Positions 34,194 to 46,220 of a stretch of 64,000 nucleotides of DNA are shown piece after piece. Under the pieces are notes generated by a model. That model was given only the letters and a program-made list of their open reading frames with translations, searched no databases and was not told the origin of the DNA. The translations under genes and the position numbers were made by a program. The DNA is taken from NCBI GenBank assembly GCA_015501595.1, contig JADNRX010000089.1, positions 62,001 through 126,000 on the forward strand, in the 5' to 3' direction. The first letter of the stretch is position 1; every line of letters starts with the position of its first letter. This stretch comes from Hymenopellis radicata. Lineage: Eukaryota; Basidiomycota; Agaricomycetes; Agaricales; Physalacriaceae.

Positions 34194-34648
34194 TTGCGAG
34201 CGCCAGCGAGCATTCATGCAGTTGGTGCGGGCCACATTTTTTTGTAAATGGCGAGCTGCCCGTTCATTTCTCCATTGTTCTTTCTGGAAGTCTGTACAGG
34301 ATGTATCATGCGTATATCAATCAGACTGTCGCGTTTCAACCGTGTCCGTGTCATCCACGCGAAGACAACATGTTCTCTCTGTCAGGCCAACACATATTCA
34401 CAGACCGGTGATTTGTGTCTATTGCGTGTAAAAGTTCTCACAACACTGCTTCGGAAGTAAAACTCTAAAATTCGGAATCCCGTCCCACACGGATGCGGCG
34501 TACATATAACCACTGCTCAAAATCTATGTACTGCCCAAGAACTATGTCATACGATTCCTACGACTTGCCGAAGGGCGACGATGATGTTCCTTGCTACGCT
34601 GTGTGTTCGAGGACTGTACGCTGACTCCGCACGCTAGGACTGCCACAC
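34194..34648. other. Intergenic
   Basis: 3' region of NOG1; no gene seen. Confidence 0.5.
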
Positions 34649-35461
34649 ATGGATGCCATGAAATATTCTTCGTCTCTTTTGCTGTGCGCCGTCCGTAAGC
34701 ATCTCATCAACATGATTTCTTTCAGTACTAAGAACTTTTGTAAATCTCGTTTCTTCTCCTCGTCTTGGCGCATACAAGTACCGCCTATCGGCACGATTCG
34801 CGATGGCGGAATTGTGAAGTCAACTTTTGAATATGCTGACACTTGTCGAGGCTACCATCGTTTTCAAGGTGAGATTCCCAGGTTTCAGCCATCTCTTTAG
34901 AAACTAATCGCCTCCTTCAGACTCAGAACGAGAACCATGCCCATATCGACGCGTTACGACTCAGGCTGTTGCCGTTGAAGCCCTGTTGATCGCTCAACTT
35001 GTGCCGCACGAGGAGGAGGATGCGTTAGGTCACGACGACGATGAGGAGGCGGGCGGGAGAGATATTTGTGCGGCCTGGGGTCGGGTGGCGCGGCGCGTTG
35101 GCGAGAGCACGAGTGTTTGGAGCTGGGGAGGGGATCGATTATGAAGGGCTTGGGACCGACCAGTGCGTGTAGCGGGGACGGTGTCTCTGGTTTAGGGAAT
35201 GACACGGATGTGGATGAGGCGTTGTACAGTTGTCGCGAGGATATGATGGCGTTATGGCCGTTAAGGGCGGTGTTGAGAAGGAAGAAGGTGCGGCTGGAGG
35301 AGGTCCCGGGATTGTGCGTCTTCTGTCATTGGTTTGGAATGTGGGCTAACTCTTCCAAAAGCTTCCTAGATGACTTGGAGAACTCGGATAGCATGCTGCC
35401 TAGTGGTCCCTATGGGCGATCGCGTCGCAGTGCGCATTCGTTGCTTACTACTTTTGTATAG
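34649..35461 (+). CDS. Hypothetical protein, uncertain model
   Basis: A frame from the ATG at 34649 runs to a donor at 34869 and, after an intron ending CTTCAG (34869-34920), continues in phase through an acidic stretch (LVPHEEEDALGHDDDEEAGG). A second convincing intron (35314-35362, GTGCGT, branch GGCTAAC) joins EEVPGF to FLDDLENSDSML and ends at the TAG 35459-35461. The two parts are out of frame with each other near 35140, so either an intron is missed or a base is missing. No family recognised. Confidence 0.35.
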
Positions 35462-35950
35462 GATGACATCCGACGGAAACAGTCATATAAAACCTTGATC
35501 TTGCCTACAACGTTCATAGATTCCTTACCACGTCGAGTGAATGATCGCGATGTAGCCGCTCTCGCTGGCATTCCTACAGTTCTATTTTAGAGTACTGTCA
35601 GTCGTGTGGTGCTATGACATGTTCACGTTCTTTTTGGCTTTGTGCGCGTTGAGCTGGAGCTCGGTGAAGTGGTGAACGCACGCTGCCTCGCTTTCGCAGA
35701 AAGTCAAAGTGATGAGCCATGTGTTGTACTGCAAGTGCAAGCTTAGAGGAGTCTATATAGGTCAACGTTGTACAGCTCCCTCCATGCCACTTCGTCCCGT
35801 CTCTCGAGCACACCATTTCCACATTTCCATCAAGCTTGGGTGATCCGGCCCAATCGAGGAATCTTTACCCCTATCCGATAAGTGTAAAGTGCTAATTGCT
35901 GCTTTCCACCTCGCTAGCGCCATATCCAGCGGCATCCGCGCCTCCCTTGC
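35462..35950. other. Intergenic
   Basis: No gene seen; it contains the short upstream region of the F-box gene. Confidence 0.5.
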
Positions 35951-37209
35951 ATGTCGTCCGGGTTCTCTCGCCTCCCCCAAGAACTCGTCGACTCGATCGT
36001 CGACCATCTGCACGACGACGCCGCCGCGCTGCAGCACTGCGCGCGCGTCTGCCGCGGCTGGCTGCCCGCGAGCCGCGTGCACCTGTTCTCGCGGATCCAC
36101 CTCGAGATCAACCACTCGGTCAATGCCCGCTGCACGCGGCTGCTCGCGGTGCTCGAGCGCGCGCCCGAGATCGCGCCGCACATCCACGAGCTGCACCTCG
36201 CGGATCTGTGTGCGCCGCACGGCCCGGTGACGATGGTCGCGCTCCCGGCGCTCCTCGCCAGGACGGGCCACCTCCGACGCGTCGATCTCGCCGCCAAGAC
36301 GGCCTCGATACCCTGGGACGCGCTCAACGCCCCGCTGCGGCACGCTATCGAGGCGCTCTTTAGGCAGCCGTCGATCACGTATGTGCGCCTCGCAAAGTGG
36401 ACGTTTGAGAGCTGGGACAGGCTCTCGGCGCTGTTTAGACATACGCCGCATCTCCGGGGGCTCGCGTTGAGGGATATTGAGTTTATGTCGTGTGCTACTA
36501 ATCCGGAAGAAGTGGAGGAGGAGGAGGAGGAAGGATATATTACACCGCCACGCCCCGAGTTTGTCACGCTCGATTATGTGGACTGCAACAACCTGGATCA
36601 CTGGCCGGGCGGCCCCATGGACATGACCCAAATACGCGAGTTCCGTCTCGGCCACTCGGACGCACTGGGCGGCGATAAGCTCCTCCACGCCTGCGGCCGC
36701 TCCCTCGAGCGCTTCCACCTCAAGCCCGGCAGCGGGGAGACTGAATCCCGTACGTCCCCTCTCCACCTCCACCTCCACCTCCCATCCACAACTCACATCC
36801 GTTAGTAAAACCCGCTCCGATAAGTCTGCGCCACTGCTCCAACCTGCGCTCGCTGCGGCTCACATTGGAGGACTACCCAGACATCTTGGGATGGGTCGTC
36901 GACATGATTTCGAGCATCACCGTCTCATGCACGCTAGAGCACGTCGCCATCGAGTTCTTCATCGACCCAAAGAAGCTCACGCGGTGGGACGCCATCGACG
37001 GTGTCCTCTCGCGCTTTGACTCGCTCAAGCAGGTTGCCATCGGCGTGTTCGCGCAGCACACACAGCCAGAGTTTCTGCGAGTGCAAGATGATATGGCGGG
37101 CTTGCGGGAGCGTGGCGTCTTGAGAGTGTATGAGCTCGCACGGAGGCATCAAAACCACAAGATGTGCTCAGGACTGACGCCGATGATCAGTAGTTTTGAG
37201 CAATGTTGA
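35951..37209 (+). CDS. F-box / leucine-rich protein
   Basis: Exons 35951-36749 and 36806-37209, intron 56 nt with CCTCCA repeats; 400 aa. The F-box is at residues about 5-45 (FSRLPQELVDSIVDHLHDD, ARVCRGWLPASRVHLF), followed by leucine-rich repeat-like strands (LRRVDL, LRGLALRDIEF, LRSLRLTLEDY). A run of Glu (EEVEEEEEEG) at about 182-191 comes from GAG triplets. Expected to be a substrate-recognition subunit of an SCF ubiquitin ligase; substrate unknown. Third positions are very GC-rich, unlike the neighbours, which creates a long open frame on the opposite strand. Confidence 0.88.
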
Positions 37210-37897
37210 GGTTGTCTTTCATCACTTGGAGAATACATTAGGGCGGGTTTATACTAATTGATTGTCATTTGCGGTCCTTCGTCCCCGCTAATAGGATACT
37301 GCTTTGGTCGTCCGTGGCGATGCACACTCACTTATCCTTCATCCCGCCAACAGTATCAAGTATCAAGGTCTGCATTTACCCCCCACCCAAACCAGGGCAG
37401 CCGCTGGAGATTCAACATGTTTGGGGCTCATGCCATTCATTAAGGAGCCTGGATGAGACTAGAAGAACAGGGACATGAGATGTTGCATGATGCTGGTAGT
37501 GGAGTATATGAAGATGAATAGAGAACTGAGACAGTCAGTGTTTGGAAGGAACTGAGGTATTGAACACTTACATCTACCAGCATTGCAGGGTATGTTTGAA
37601 GGAGGAGTTAATGTTACACACACAGCTAGAAAAGTAGAGTCCAGTAACAAGAACGTCCGGCAGCCACATCGTGTAGTACCGACGAGAACGAAATTGACCA
37701 AGGCCGTCGGCGTTCCCCGCAAAAAAATGACATGCAGAATGGATAAACGCGGCCACCACCCCAAGCGCGTCGCACTAGTCAAGAAAAGGAAGAGAATCCG
37801 ACTCGTACCACGTATCTTTCCGACGACCTCGGATATATGTGCCTTACATCCTATCATCAAGCTGGTGTCCATAGCCAGTAGGAAATGCTGAGATGGG
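37210..37897. other. Intergenic
   Basis: No supported gene. A 17-bp sequence (AGTCCAGTAACAAGAAC) near 37637 recurs near 38071 inside an intron of the next gene. Confidence 0.4.
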
Positions 37898-40031
37898 CTA
37901 GTACAATGATCCTGTGGTGACTACAATAGTCCAATCCGCGATATATGTTGTCTGATAATAGCCTCTCCAACTGCCCGTTCGGATTAGTATTAGTAATGTG
38001 GCGGCGCATCGAAGCAAATGCTTACCAGCAACGATAATCTTCTGTGTAGCAACAATATCCTAACCAACAGATTAGTCCAGTAACAAGAACAACAGAGCTG
38101 TCGTACAAGCATAGAAGTAAAATGCTGTTCAAGAAGTAGTCAAGATATGAATACTGTCGAGAAACTGGTCCACGTACAACAAACAAATGCCGATGCCCAA
38201 CATCCTTCCTCTTATGCACTTGCAAAAAGTGCGCTCGGAAATACTCGGACACGTCGTCAAACCGATTCGGACGTTCTCCATAGCTTACAATGCTACGCCA
38301 ATATTAGCCCACCTATTGAACGCGGTGGGACCCGATTACTCACTACTTTTGCACCCGCGTCCCGGCCTCGAGTTTCTTTCGCAAAAGATCCGTCTGGCCA
38401 AGGGAGATGAGCTCGCTCGCTCACGCACCCGCGAAAAACGCACCTTGTTTAGTAACAGAACTAGATGCGCGTTCTTCAAAAGCTTGTTCGAGACTATCGC
38501 TGTGAACAGTTTCAAGGAGTCGTCGATGCGGTTCGTCCGGCCGTCTTCTTCGAGGTACTGCGAAGGAAGGGAGGAGAAGAAGAATCAGACCCAAGCACAT
38601 GGGATGCAGCAGCCATTCGGAGCTACCTGGTCAAATGCTGATATTGGAGCCAGAAATATGATAGCCGTCGCTGGTGGTGCGGTGCGTTAGTACGACGCAT
38701 ACGCATTAAAATGGAGTGGGAGGGCTCACCATCCTCAAAGTACGGCATCCACGCATGGCGCTGAGATTGAAAATGAGCATGAGGGGGATGGCGCTACGAC
38801 GCGAAGCATACCTGCCCTCGCTAAATGGGATGAGTATCAGAATGAATGCAGCCGGTGATACGTACTGCACCGCCGACATCATATAGCTTCCAATCGTAGA
38901 CCGTTCCGCCCATGTTGATAGGAAAAGAGTGCTCTATAACACCGAGGGTCTGCACACGAACGTTTAGTATGTCATCTATAGAATGAGTAGGGTCATCAGC
39001 GTTCAGCGTTTTGAGTGATTGAACGAGGTACCCGTTATCGGAACATAATCAGGCTCTGCTATTCGCACGATGTTGTCCAGGAAGCTGCGACGCCGGTGAA
39101 CTTTGTGATGCATGTAGTCAAGGACGTGGGGACTTACTAGGAACCGGATTCTTCGAGTTTCAGGTGGCGTAGCGCTATCAGGCGTTTGACAGCAGGATGT
39201 TCCCATAGTTCAACGATGTCGTAGCGCAGGTTGTATAGAGATTTCGCGGCCATGGTAGTGACGATCTGGGCCTTTGTCGTGGTGGTTTGGACGTTTCCCA
39301 GAGGCCAGCTCCTGCTCGTGGTGACTAGGGATTGCCAGCCGGTGCGAACGAAGACGCCAGCGCGTCCGCCACCTATAGACAGTCCGCCGCTCAGTTCGGC
39401 TGCGAGGGCATCTTCCATAGCGGCTAGTTGTAATAGACGCGCGCGCAGTTGCCCCACTCCATCTTGCGAGGGATCTGACTGTCCAGATGAGGTTATTACG
39501 GGACGTGATAGATCATAGTCGAGTTCATCCAAAATCATTCGCACAGCCTTGATGATGTTAAAGTGGACTATAGGCTTCCAGGACGGTCGTTCGTGTTCGA
39601 GTGAATGTGAGGCATAATAAAGCTGGAATTGCTTCTGCAGCGTGGATTTTCCTATAAATCGCGGTAAAGATAACAATAGCACAGGGAACGAATGAATGCA
39701 CGGTACCTGACTCCGCCTGGCCAAGCAGCATTACTGTTGTGTTCATTTAGCGCTGAGATATTGGATGGCAATGCACCGCACCTTTTACCTCCCTTCTAGT
39801 CGCGTCCTTGCGCTGTTGCGACTCTTTCTGTCGAGCATGTCAGGCTACCCGTCGGCGCGCTTGTTGTTGGTATGGCACGCACTCTGAGCTCCTCGTCAAT
39901 GATGTTGCTGATATTGTCCGCCTCTGCGTCGAAAAAATCGCTCTCTGGCTGCAGATGGGTATGTCCTCGCGGCGCATGGGCGCGTTGACCATGGGGACAC
40001 TGTGTCGGCGGGCAGCGCTGGTCGAGGCCAT
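37898..40031 (-). CDS. Divergent G-protein alpha subunit-like
   Basis: Exons from 5' to 3' (- strand): 39990-40031 (tentative), 39883-39948, 39782-39827, 39707-39733, 39138-39651, 39032-39084, 38866-38975, 38812-38820, 38730-38760, 38627-38670, 38444-38557, 38344-38393, 38178-38283, 38107-38124, 38026-38059, 37898-37920; about 428 aa. Phase is kept at every join, including exons of 9 and 18 nt. Seen: P-loop GQAESGKST, switch I VRVQTLGV, switch II DVGGA, NKTD loop and FTSML in place of TCAT. The N-terminus (ISNIIDEELR, REVKVMLLGQ) fits the basidiomycete-type G-alpha-like proteins. No MGxxxS myristoylation start. The catalytic Gln of DVGGQ is Ala, predicting weak GTP hydrolysis. The C-terminus ends early (VTTGSLY), so receptor coupling may differ. 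The first exon and its 41-nt intron are the least certain part. Confidence 0.88.
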
Positions 40032-41252
40032 GTGTAGGAGTCCGGGGGGATGGCGGTGGTAGGAAGGCAAGATACAGTGATTGCAGTTAAGAGCATGGCA
40101 AATAGCACCCAATTGATAGTTCGGAATTTAGCTGACAATGTGTTGATCTTGTTGATTGATGCGAGTGAAGCGTGCTTCCGCTTTGGCACCCTTGTCCATG
40201 TCACCCGGACTGATCTCCTTAATTTACTTCGATTTCTTTGCTTCGTCTCTGCCTCTGATTACTCTGTATCCGGTTATTATTCCCTCAAGGTAAACAGTGC
40301 TTTCATTCCCTAAACGCCCCTTACTATGAAACCGGATAATCATCATTTGATCGCACAGCACGGAGAGATGAGAAGAAATGGAACCGCCATCTGCATCGAA
40401 AATGACTGCATCTTCCTGCCTGAAGGCCAGACATTTGAATAACAGAACAACAGAACATCAACCGATCAGGCCCAAGCACTGTCAATCAGGACGCGCTCAA
40501 CGGTTCGCCAACCGAGGGAGATATTTTGAGCAAACGAATGGTGACGATCCTTGAGAACCAAAGCTTGAAAACGGCTAACAACACAAACAGTAATAGATCC
40601 CAACCAAGGTGAAGGCGGCCGGCCATCTTGCGATACATGCGGTCGGTATAACCGTGGTGGCGATATCCATGTGTGAAACCCTTTGAACCCTCGGAGACAC
40701 GGCGCTCGTCATCAATCACCAGAGGAGCAGATTGTAACCTGTGAAGGGCGGGTAGTAGTACTATTACTAGCACTGCACGCCGGGATGTCAAAAAGCGCCA
40801 TAATGAATCAGTAGGAGTGAATACCTGACTATGCAACCCGGTCATAACACGTATCATTACGTGTCAAAGGAGAAACAATAGAAAGCGGTCCGGGCAGAGT
40901 ACTGCTAGTAGTGATGCGCGCGCCCGTACTCGTCGCGTTTCGTGTACATCCGCCGTAGATAGTACCTTGGTCGAGCCTCCGGGATGCTTCCACTCCAGGG
41001 TGAACGGACGTAACGCCCCAGCCATTCATATAGGCATTTAACCTTCCTGGTGCATGGGAACAACAATACGTCGCCACTAGAAGACTCCAGGCTCTAGACG
41101 CACGACGAGAAAAGTAGAGAAATGAATATCAGAAGGTAGATTCGAGGCCAGAAGACACAGAGTGTAGATCTTAGACCGGCGGGCCCATTAGAGACGAGCT
41201 TTGATGTGTTGTGGTAGACAAGCGTGGTGAAGGAGCCTCAGCCAACTTGAAA

Positions 41253-41288
41253 TGGGAGCCCGCAACTGCCAATCGGCGGCGGCATGTT
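41253..41288 (+). repeat. 36-bp inverted repeat, left copy
   Basis: TGGGAGCCCGCAACTGCCAA and the following 16 bases are repeated exactly in reverse at 45630-45665. Weaker similarity continues for about 50 bp on both sides. The pair brackets the 1059-aa gene. Confidence 0.85.
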
Positions 41289-41510
41289 GGTGTTTGTTTG
41301 TTTCTAAGGCTGCTACTTGATATGGCAGGTGCCGCCCACTCGCTCAGAAATTCCATTGTCGTCGTGATGTTGCGTCAACGTCTGGCCACCACGCAAAATC
41401 TGTGCCAATCAAAGTTGTAGGTCCTTTAGTATTATAACAAAGGATGCTATTTGCCAATTTTCGGGCATTTTCTTGGTGCCGTTATTGTATACGGTCGTCT
41501 TTAAGAAGTC

Positions 41511-41538
41511 ATAACCCGACAGAGTATCGTCGGGTTAT
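41511..41538. repeat. Perfect 10-bp palindrome
   Basis: ATAACCCGAC, an 8-base loop, then GTCGGGTTAT. It could form a hairpin or be a leftover element end. Function unknown. Confidence 0.7.
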
Positions 41539-41775
41539 AGTCTGCCTGGTGACCTTCCTAGGCATGCTGCCCACGAAGCGCTGTATTTATCGTATGTACT
41601 GAATGCAAATGCATCATATTTCAACACCATATCGATGGCAATAGTCTTGCTTTCCTCCGTAGTTTATCTGTGGGAGGTGAGTAGCCTTGAGCGTGAATAG
41701 ACCAGTTGAGCGGTGTTAGTACATTCAGGGCATGTTACACATAAGGATAATTTATAGTCGTAGTCAGTCCAAGCT

Positions 41776-44700
41776 TTAGCCTTCCTGTAGAAGTACCGTT
41801 GCCATGTCCACTGCCCTGTCAGATTGGTGTAACTCCGAATCCGACTGCTCTTCGTTGGCCATCGACGATGGCGCGTCGCATACCCTGAAAGTGAGTCAAT
41901 CATTCTATCCAGTATAACCTGAGGATCATGCTTACCTGTCTCGATACCGTCCCACAGCTGCTAGAACAACTGCCTGCAGCTTGTCCTTCGTCTTGAAATG
42001 CGTAATTCGAGCCTTCTCGAGATCAGGATCCTTGATGATCTGTGTGAAGATCCTAAACTGGTCCTTCAACCGTACAACTGTCATCTCCTTGACCCTTTCC
42101 AAATCCAACTCGAGTCCGACGGAGGCCAATCGGGCCAGCTCAACTCGACGCGCCTCCGCAACTGCAAGGACCTTCTCTCGTGCCTCCTTTGCTCGTCGTT
42201 GAAGTTCTTCAACAAACTGCTTGCCGAAATCTTGATGACCATGCTCTTTTTCTCGACTTCGAACGAGTTTGCGAATGTACTTGTGATCCTCGTCTTTGCA
42301 CAATGCTTCGATGAAAGCCTCGGTATCATTTCGCTGACAGCGCTCGCGAGAAGAGAAGTTTTCCGGAGAAATATTTGGTGCTGCTTTTGTTTTGACCCGC
42401 CATGAACCAAGAAAACCTTCATTTCCATCGTTGACAGCCGGAAGATGCAGTAGACGCCGCAAGCGAGGTGAAAGCAGATCAATGGGTCCACCTGGTACAA
42501 ACTCTGGCGTGAAGCGAATCCATCCTTCAGCGCACCCATGAAATAGAGCGCTAATGACACCGCGGAGGTGAGGAAGCTCCTTCTCTTGTAGACGGATGGT
42601 CTGAAGGAGTTCACGGTCAGCAACGGGCTGCCCATCGAGCGTCAGTTCTGTCTCCGGGTAGTCCAAATCGAAGATTATGGAAGGGCGAAGCGATATCTTC
42701 ATGCAGAAGTATGAAATACGACGATGGAGCTCGACCGTATCCAAGAGATTGATAGGTACTCCAGAGTTTGATTCGCGTACGATCCGAAGATAGATCCAGG
42801 ACACGAGCAGACCGTAAATTGCCATGGCACACCATTCCGTATAGGTCGAGTCGCAATGCAAAGCCTTCAACACATTTGATTCGACGTGATTTTCGGTATC
42901 GCCAGCTGTCTTTGCCGAGCATATATCTTTGATGAGTTCAACGTGAAGATCGTGATATCGAACAAGATGGGCAGATGCGTAGGAATATGATTGATAGCGC
43001 GTGTTTGATGTATCGGGAAAGTGTTCGATGTCCTTGCCAAGATGATGGTCTCCGTAACGATCCTTGCGGGTTTCCCGAAAAGCGAATACAAATTTGTCCT
43101 GATAGCCTTTTTTCGAGTTGTTGTGGTGATAAAGCGCGCCAGCGAGTTCTGCAGCCTTGATTCCGCCTCTTTGACTTGAAGTAGTCGCTTTTCGAGCAGC
43201 TGCACTGTTAGATGATGCGTTGTTGATGGTAGAAGCATTCGCTTTGTTGGGAAGAAGGACAGGTGCGGGTCGGTCAGGATACTTCGGGTCAGTCCAGTAT
43301 TTCCCCATTTTGACCGTTCCGTATTTGAACGCGTTGAGGTCCTTATGAGCACAGCAGCCGCCACGAATAAAGAGATCGATGATGTCTTGTTTCATCGCAG
43401 GAAGTCGTTCGTATTCTTCATCGCCGAATCGTTGCCGGATAACCGAAACAGCAGCTTGGAATTTGTCAGTAGCCGAGCTAGTAAAGGTCAGATTTTGATC
43501 TTGAATATACCACAAGGACTGACGGATTAGATATCGCACATATCTTTAACTGTTCATTGATCTCCTTCTCCGGTATTGCTGCAATCGTCTCCATGTAGCG
43601 CTCGAGATCGTCTCTGAGCCTATACTCATTCGCCTTCCCCAAATCCTCTCGAGCAATCCTCTTCTTGAGCTCTCCGTCAGCCCGATGCGCCTTGATACCA
43701 TCTGATGCATGGTCCATGACTTGAAACTTCATTTTCGAGTAATAATCTTGCCACGAAAGCATATCGTGATATCGAATTGAAAGGGAGCTGTTTGTGTAGA
43801 TTTCAGAGATGTCGCGGGCGATTCCTACCATTCCGGCATGCTGTCTGTCAGCCGTGTGGTCAAGAGCGCGTTCAACACCCAATAACCGAGTCGACCATTT
43901 CCACTGTTCCGGATCCTCAAGACTTTTCGAGTCGCGATAGTCGGGAGCCTTGATTGTGATGTGACGACTTTCAACGGTAATGCCTCGATGAGTAGTTCCA
44001 TCAGAGCTTGTGCCAAACGCTGGAATATTTTTAGTATCTGCATTCTGGGATCATAAAAGGGAGATACACTCAGCGCGGGAGATCTCCCAGCCGATTTGTA
44101 GCAGTCCAAAAAGTCCGCCCTCTCTAATCGCACGCCCGACGGTCCTTGCATCCGGAAATGACTTGACGGTAATACCGAATGCTTGAGCACTGCAATGAAT
44201 TGCGAACCCAACCTTCGCCTCAGCACATCCTGCAAGAACGAGCTGTCGCATGAGCCAACGTGCCTCCGCCGTGTATCCACCACCTTCGCCGCCACGGTTC
44301 TTCCACTCTCGGATCTGATTATACTTCTTACTAATGTCGTCGAGCTCTTCACGGGCCCTCTCCCATCGCTTCTTGAACATCAGCTTCTCGCGGTAATGCT
44401 TCAACCGCTGGTCTCGAGCATCAAGAAGCTTCTGGCTCAAGACAGCGATCTGAGCAACCGCCTCTGCATTCTTCACCTCCAATGTGTCCAGCGTCTGCTG
44501 CGCTTGAAGCTGTGTGTTGCGCGAAGACTGTGTTAGCAAGTTCACATCAGCCTGCAACCCAAGAATTTCCGCTCCCATCCTCGCCCGTTCATCCTGCCAG
44601 ACAGACCGTTCAGCAAGCACTGCCTCCAATCGAGCCTCCAGATCAGCTATGCGTGTAACGTGGTCCTTGAGACGAGTAGACGAGACATTATTGATGCTCT

Positions 44701-45151
44701 TTAACTTTTCTTTCGTGTTCTCCTTGCCTCCCGCAACCCGAGTGACGCGCGCGCGGGCTTTCTTTAGGTCGTCACGAAGTCTGTTGATGGTCTCCAGTTT
44801 TTCGGCATTCAAAGAGCGCGAGGACTCCAGTTTACGACTAAGAGTTTCGATATCTTGGCGTGCGATGCGTAAAGAATCTTCTAGATCAGAGCGCTAGACA
44901 ATTTTAGACCAAAAAAGACTCGAGGCCAGTCCAGCAGTACATACACTTTCGTCCGACAAAGAGTTGTCGTGCGACAAGTGTACTGTAGCATCTTCAGGGG
45001 GCTCCGAGTCGTCGGGAGCATCAGAGAGTACGTCTTCGTCGCTGTCTGGTGCAGTGTAGCTGGATGGAACTGGTGAAGCTGCTGTTTTCTGGCGTTTCTT
45101 TGCTTGAAGACTGGCAGTATGTGCCCTCTGAGACCTTGAGCGCTTTCCCAT
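41776..45151 (-). CDS. Large coiled-coil protein of a repeated agaric family
   Basis: Exons (- strand): 44945-45151, 44068-44893, 43524-44019, 41936-43477, 41776-41884; introns 46-51 nt; 1059 aa, intact and in phase. Layout: basic then acidic N-terminus (1-70); long coiled coil (70-230, for example LEARLEAVLAERSVWQDE); a conserved core with SSDGTTHRGITVESRH; a second core GGCCAHKDLNAFK with PVLLPNKANA and GGIKAAELAGALYHH; a C-terminal coil and Glu/Asp tail. From memory, proteins with SDGTTHR and GCCxHKDLN motifs are numerous in Agaricomycetes. The Asp and Cys/His placement suggests, without proof, a transposase-like or nuclease-like origin. A 36-bp inverted repeat brackets the gene, at 41253 and 45630. 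Confidence 0.85.
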
Positions 45152-45615
45152 TGAGTGTAAAAGGCTGTCGAGGTCGTGCGTTACAGGTTAAGCGGTGATA
45201 TTGTGCTGATCGTGGTCGAAAGGCAACCTGATCGCGACGCGTCGACGCGTTTTAATCTAAGTTTCCCACGCTCGTTGGCTTTGCTTCGCCGTGTCCACAG
45301 GCTCGCTTGCGGGCACATATGGCCGCACAAACAAGCTATTCTGCATTATAAACCTGTATACTACCATCTCTCTGCAGGAAAAAAATTTAAACCTTGATTA
45401 AGTGCTCATTCAGGCTCACATACTTTGTGTACTTGCAAGGTAACGTACAGTGAGTGGATAATAGCAAAAAAAAAATCCGGCTCCAAGAAACCCATATATA
45501 CTATGCAAAGATAGAGTAACCGAAGTATCAAGAGATTCGGTTGAGGGAGGATGGAGAACGAGTACGGGCAAGTTGACGACACATATTTTAGTTCAGCCGG
45601 AGCGAGAGCCTTCGA

Positions 45616-45900
45616 TCATAACAAAGGCAAACATGCCGCCGCCGATTGGCAGTTGCGGGCTCCCACTTGAAAGAGTTGACCGTTGATCGAGATCGCGTTG
45701 ACAAAGTAGTCGGTTGCGGCCCGAGCGCCGAGTTTGCCAACCATGTACAAATGGGTAGCACAGCCTTTCGATTTGGCTCGCTGAAGCTCCAGTCGAAGAC
45801 GGAGTAAAGAAATTTCATCGGGAGTAAGCAGTCCAGATAGCAACACAGTGAAAGGTGCTGTTGATTAGGACCAAGCTGATGGAGCTTGACTTACACTTGA
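45616..45900 (-). pseudogene. Fragment D (possible gene piece)
   Basis: A - strand frame reads SGLLTPDEISLLRLRLELQ, then HLYMVGKLGARAATDYF and QVGARNCQSAAACL to a stop at 45616. An AG acceptor precedes it. A degenerate copy lies in the left arm at 28286-28480, and its last 36 bases recur in reverse at 41253. No complete gene or family is recognised. Confidence 0.4.
45630..45665 (-). repeat. 36-bp inverted repeat, right copy
   Basis: Exact reverse complement of 41253-41288. Confidence 0.85.
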
Positions 45901-46220
45901 CTGCTTACAATAGTGTGGCGCATTTTTGGAGTAAGATGATATGATGTATCTTCGCTTGGAGTGAACTGGAGAGAAAGGGATGAAGTCAGTACAATCTTTC
46001 AGACAGTCCGCGTATGAACTTCTGAGTCGTGCTCAGAAGATTGGAATTGCCAAATTAAGCCGCACATTCAAGTTTGTCGAACAATGGCGCACGCGTGACC
46101 CTGGCGATTTAGTCAAGTCACGGGATCAGCATCTACTAGACGCGCAAATCTCTTTGTGCCCTGTGTCTCTCACCACCAACAATCGACTACCCTTTGTCAC
46201 TTCAAGCAACATCTTCAACA

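Larger units (their letters stand above)
40032..41775. other. Intergenic, possible small frame on - strand
   Basis: A - strand frame at 40486-40857 (SAPLVIDDERRVSEGSKGF, LHLGWDLLLFVLLAVFKLW) has a hydrophobic end but no recognised family. The rest shows no gene. It contains a palindrome at 41511-41538 and one arm of the inverted repeat that brackets the next gene. Confidence 0.35.

Noticed and set aside
35762..36796. Long 344-codon open frame on the - strand
   Set aside because: It lies opposite the F-box gene, whose third positions are almost all G or C, so the reverse frame has few stops. No domain is visible.
38187..38690. 167-codon + strand frame
   Set aside because: Antisense to exons and introns of the G-alpha-like gene, which has clear motifs and consistent splicing.
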